From Gammaproteobacteria bacterium (GTDB lineage Bacteria > Pseudomonadota > Gammaproteobacteria > Pseudomonadales > Pseudohongiellaceae): a DNA stretch of 64,000 nt. The notes under the pieces are model-generated. The model made no database searches and was not told the origin of the DNA. It saw nothing but the letters and a program-made list of their open reading frames with translations. Below, piece after piece: positions 61,598-64,000 of this stretch. Within the stretch, counting starts at the first letter, position 1. Each line of letters opens with the position of its first letter. The stretch lies in NCBI GenBank assembly GCA_002711845.1, contig PASF01000005.1, positions 62,001 through 126,000 of the forward strand, written 5' to 3'. A program made the translations under genes and the position numbers.

Positions 61598-62512
61598 ATG
61601 ACAGAGGCTAAAAACAACAACACCAACACGCCAACTGGCAACGTCAAACTGCTATTGTTCATCATCATTGCCGTGGTTTTTGCCTCGCTGATTGCGCTGG
61701 CTGGCAGCCAGGGCGGTGCCCGCACCAACCTCGGCGGCATCGACATACCCGTCTTCGCCCTGTGCGCACTCATTGCCTTTGGCCTCAACTGGCTGATATT
61801 TGTGCCCTCCTACCTGGCCCAGACCGAACATTATTTTGATCTGACCGGCAGCCTGACCTTTGTCACAGTGATCCTGACCGCGCTGGCGCTGTCCCCGGAC
61901 CAGGACTGGCGGGCGGCCGTGCTGGCCGTGCTGGTGTGTATCTGGGCGACGCGACTGGGCGGCTTCCTGTTTCTGCGAGTCCGCAAGGACGGCTCCGACG
62001 GGCGCTTCGACACCATCAAACCGCATTTCACGCGCTTTCTGCTGACCTGGACGCTGCAGGCAGTCTGGGTGTTTGTCAGCAGTGCAGCCGCCCTGGCGGC
62101 CATCACCGCCACGCAACGCGTGGAAATGGACCTGCTTGCCATCATCGGCCTGATCATGTGGCTTACCGGGTTTGCCATTGAGGTGGCGGCTGATGCGCAG
62201 AAGCGCGCATTCAGCGCCAACCCCGCCAATAAAGGGCAGTTCATCCGCAGCGGACTGTGGGCCTGGACCCGGCACCCGAACTATTTTGGCGAAATTCTTC
62301 TGTGGATCGGCGTTGCCGTGATTGCGCTGCCGGCACTCAGCGGCTGGCAACTGGTGGCGCTGATTTCACCGGTGTTTATTACCTTGCTGATCACCCGCGT
62401 CAGTGGCATACCCATGCTGGAGGCCCGCGCCGACAAACGCTGGGGCGACGACCCGGCCTGGCAGGCCTACAAGGATCGCACCCCGCGCCTGATCCCCCGC
62501 CCACCGCGCTGA
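61598..62512 (+). CDS. DUF1295 membrane protein (steroid 5-alpha-reductase-like fold)
   Basis: A 304-residue polytopic membrane protein. The C-terminal motif SGLWAWTRHPNYFGEILLWIGV near residues 225-246, with DAQKRAF before it and W-x-x-YKDRTPRLIP at the end, is typical of DUF1295 / 3-oxo-5-alpha-steroid 4-dehydrogenase C-terminal family proteins, including isoprenylcysteine carboxyl methyltransferase relatives. About seven hydrophobic segments are visible. The substrate is unknown. CTGGAGA lies 5-7 nt before ATG 61598, and an upstream in-frame ATG at 61574 has no such site. The 87-bp gap from uup allows independent or shared transcription. Confidence 0.85.
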   Translation: MTEAKNNNTNTPTGNVKLLLFIIIAVVFASLIALAGSQGGARTNLGGIDIPVFALCALIAFGLNWLIFVPSYLAQTEHYFDLTGSLTFVTVILTALALSPDQDWRAAVLAVLVCIWATRLGGFLFLRVRKDGSDGRFDTIKPHFTRFLLTWTLQAVWVFVSSAAALAAITATQRVEMDLLAIIGLIMWLTGFAIEVAADAQKRAFSANPANKGQFIRSGLWAWTRHPNYFGEILLWIGVAVIALPALSGWQLVALISPVFITLLITRVSGIPMLEARADKRWGDDPAWQAYKDRTPRLIPRPPR

Positions 62513-62622
62513 TTCTGCTCATTTGGGGTTAATGATTCGCCGTCATTGCCGATACACATGCCTGATTCATCATCAATCGACAGGCTTGTCCATCGGCAGT
62601 TTCCAGACGGCGTTTTTTCTCT

Positions 62623-64000
62623 ATGAACAGTATTCAGGCACGACTCATGACCGCTGTGGTCAGCGGCATCACATTATTATCCATCGTCAGTCTCGCGGCC
62701 ATCTGGTCGCTCACCGGCAAAGTTGGCGAGTATCGGCAACTGATTGATGTTCAGGTTGCACAGGAACGTGAAATCCACATCATCAACCTGAATTTCAAGA
62801 TCCAGGTGCAGGAATGGAAAAACGTGCTGTTGCGCGGCCAGGATCCCGACCGCCGCGCTGACTACTGGAACCGTTTTACCCGTTTGCACAATGACATACA
62901 GGCGCGCAGTGGCGCGTTGCTGGCCGCCATGGCGCCCGGTGCAGCACGCAATACCGTGCAGTCGTTTCAACGCAGCCACCAGCAGTTGCTGGGACAATAT
63001 CAGGCCGGCCTGGAGGCGTTCAATGCCAGTGGTTTCGACCATACGGCCGGCGACCGCGCCGTGTCAGGCATAGACCGCGAGCCCACGGCTGTGCTGCAGG
63101 AAGCCGCTGATATGCTGAGCGCGCAGAATGAAAACATCGCCGCGCAGCTGTCCCAGAGCAGTCAGCAACTGGCGTCGCTGGCCATGGTCGCGGTGTTATG
63201 TGTGGCAGTGCTGATCATGCTGGCGACCTGGCAGACCATCAGGCGAGGCTTTATCGCACCACTGCAGACCGTGATGCAGGCCATCCACAATCTGTCCGAC
63301 GGCAACTTCCAGCAGTCGCTGACCAGTGTCCGCAAGGACGAGCTGGGCACACTGACGCGCGATCTGGCGTTCATGCAGTCCCAGATTGCGGCGATCATCG
63401 GCGCTGTGCAAACCACCAGCGACGAACTGGGCGTGGCGTCCAGAGACATCAACCGCTCCGCCAACGAGATTGCCCGCCACACCGGTGACACTGAAACCTG
63501 CACCGACCAGGTAGCGTCAGCAATCACCGAAATGAGCCAGACTGCGCAGGAAGTGGCTGGCAACGCCAACAATGTCGCCTCGTCGGCGGAGCAGGTGGAC
63601 AAGGCATCGGCGGAAGGCATGGCAATCATGGATCGCACCATTGCCGCCATGAACGACCTGTCCGGGGAAGTCGACAACGTGTCACAGGCCATGGCCAGAC
63701 TGGAACAGGACACGGCTGCCATAGGCACGGTGCTGGACGTGATCCGGGGCATTGCCGAACAGACCAACCTGCTGGCTCTGAACGCCGCTATTGAAGCCGC
63801 ACGGGCCGGGGAGCAGGGCCGGGGCTTTGCCGTGGTGGCCGATGAGGTCCGCGCGCTGGCAAGCCGCACTCAGGCGTCCACGGCCGAGATCCAGCGCATG
63901 ATCGAAACCGTCCAGTGGGGCGCTGCCAGTGCCGCAGCGGCCATGCGACTGGGCCAGGAAAGAACCCTGAGCACCGTTGACCTGGCACAGGCATCGGGGC
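62623..64000 (+). CDS. Methyl-accepting chemotaxis protein (runs off the right edge)
   Basis: The first 459 residues of a chemoreceptor. TM1 (about residues 8-29) is followed by a periplasmic sensor helix bundle to about 185, with charged heptad-like helices ([30 protein letters not shown]). TM2 is near 188-205. A HAMP domain follows, then the signalling domain with the ultra-conserved hairpin tip [41 protein letters not shown] near 376-415, which binds CheA and CheW. The ATG at 62623 lies 110 bp after the DUF1295 gene. The C-terminus is outside the window. The ligand is unknown; the sensor type is a simple four-helix bundle. Confidence 0.92.
   Translation, partial: MNSIQARLMTAVVSGITLLSIVSLAAIWSLTGKVGEYRQLIDVQVAQEREIHIINLNFKIQVQEWKNVLLRGQDPDRRADYWNRFTRLHNDIQARSGALLAAMAPGAARNTVQSFQRSHQQLLGQYQAGLEAFNASGFDHTAGDRAVSGIDREPTAVLQEAADMLSAQNENIAAQLSQSSQQLASLAMVAVLCVAVLIMLATWQTIRRGFIAPLQTVMQAIHNLSDGNFQQSLTSVRKDELGTLTRDLAFMQSQIAAIIGAVQTTSDELGVASRDINRSANEIARHTGDTETCTDQVASAITEMSQTAQEVAGNANNVASSAEQVDKASAEGMAIMDRTIAAMNDLSGEVDNVSQAMARLEQDTAAIGTVLDVIRGIAEQTNLLALNAAIEAARAGEQGRGFAVVADEVRALASRTQASTAEIQRMIETVQWGAASAAAAMRLGQERTLSTVDLAQASG

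Overview
The window is about 64 kb of high-GC chromosomal DNA from a Gram-negative bacterium, almost certainly a gammaproteobacterium and probably free-living or marine. The evidence is a complete set of lipopolysaccharide (LPS) inner-core genes (waaA, waaC, waaF, waaG, waaP, hldE, kdkA), GlnE, Uup, DinB, SppA and WrbA, an E. coli-like ynjBCD transporter, and dense coding on both strands with many 1-20 nt gene overlaps. The genus cannot be fixed from sequence alone. I see no insertion sequences, integrases, CRISPR arrays, tRNA or rRNA genes. The longest stretch without a gene is the 234 bp at 31759-31992.

Layout. 1-5000 (minus strand): the start of ferrochelatase, a small membrane protein, O-acetylhomoserine sulfhydrylase, and a paired DUF3482 GTPase and DUF2868 membrane protein. 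5082-12156 (plus): an eight-gene Mrp-type cation/proton antiporter operon with three NuoL/M/N-like subunits and no full-length MrpA. A beta-CASP metallo-beta-lactamase gene overlaps its end. 13544-18315 (minus): a three-gene run of PRPP synthase homologue, AMP/thymidine phosphorylase-like enzyme and divergent phosphoketolase, meeting the beta-CASP gene tail to tail. 18435-34199: mixed housekeeping and metabolic genes (tesB, dinB, pepQ, waaA, an FAD oxidoreductase with an aldo/keto reductase, a large unknown membrane protein, sppA, wrbA, transaldolase, an alpha/beta hydrolase, a glycosyltransferase). 34377-39804: kdkA, an EthA-like Baeyer-Villiger monooxygenase, and a PQQ dehydrogenase followed by a di-haem cytochrome c. 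39857-45381 (minus): cytochrome c', a radical SAM/SPASM enzyme, the ynjB-ynjC-ynjD ABC importer and a doubly deleted remnant of ynjF. 45436-59407: hldE, a lipid A acyltransferase, a polytopic membrane glycosyltransferase-like protein, then the operon glnE-waaF-waaC-waaG-waaP-kinase-carbamoyltransferase, which resembles the core-LPS locus of Pseudomonas. 59564-64000 (plus): uup, a DUF1295 membrane protein and the start of a methyl-accepting chemotaxis protein.

How the genes fit together. Scattered over the window are enzymes for making the heptose precursor (HldE), adding Kdo (WaaA) and phosphorylating it (KdkA), adding heptoses (WaaC, WaaF) and later sugars (WaaG and the GT at 33291), phosphorylating heptose (WaaP and a second kinase), probably carbamoylating the core, and acylating lipid A. 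This predicts a heavily phosphorylated inner core. The two stretches most likely to hold undescribed biology are (i) the radical SAM/SPASM enzyme translationally coupled to the orphan YnjBCD importer, and (ii) the nucleotide-phosphorylase / PRPP-synthase / phosphoketolase module, which could link nucleotide breakdown to acetyl phosphate.
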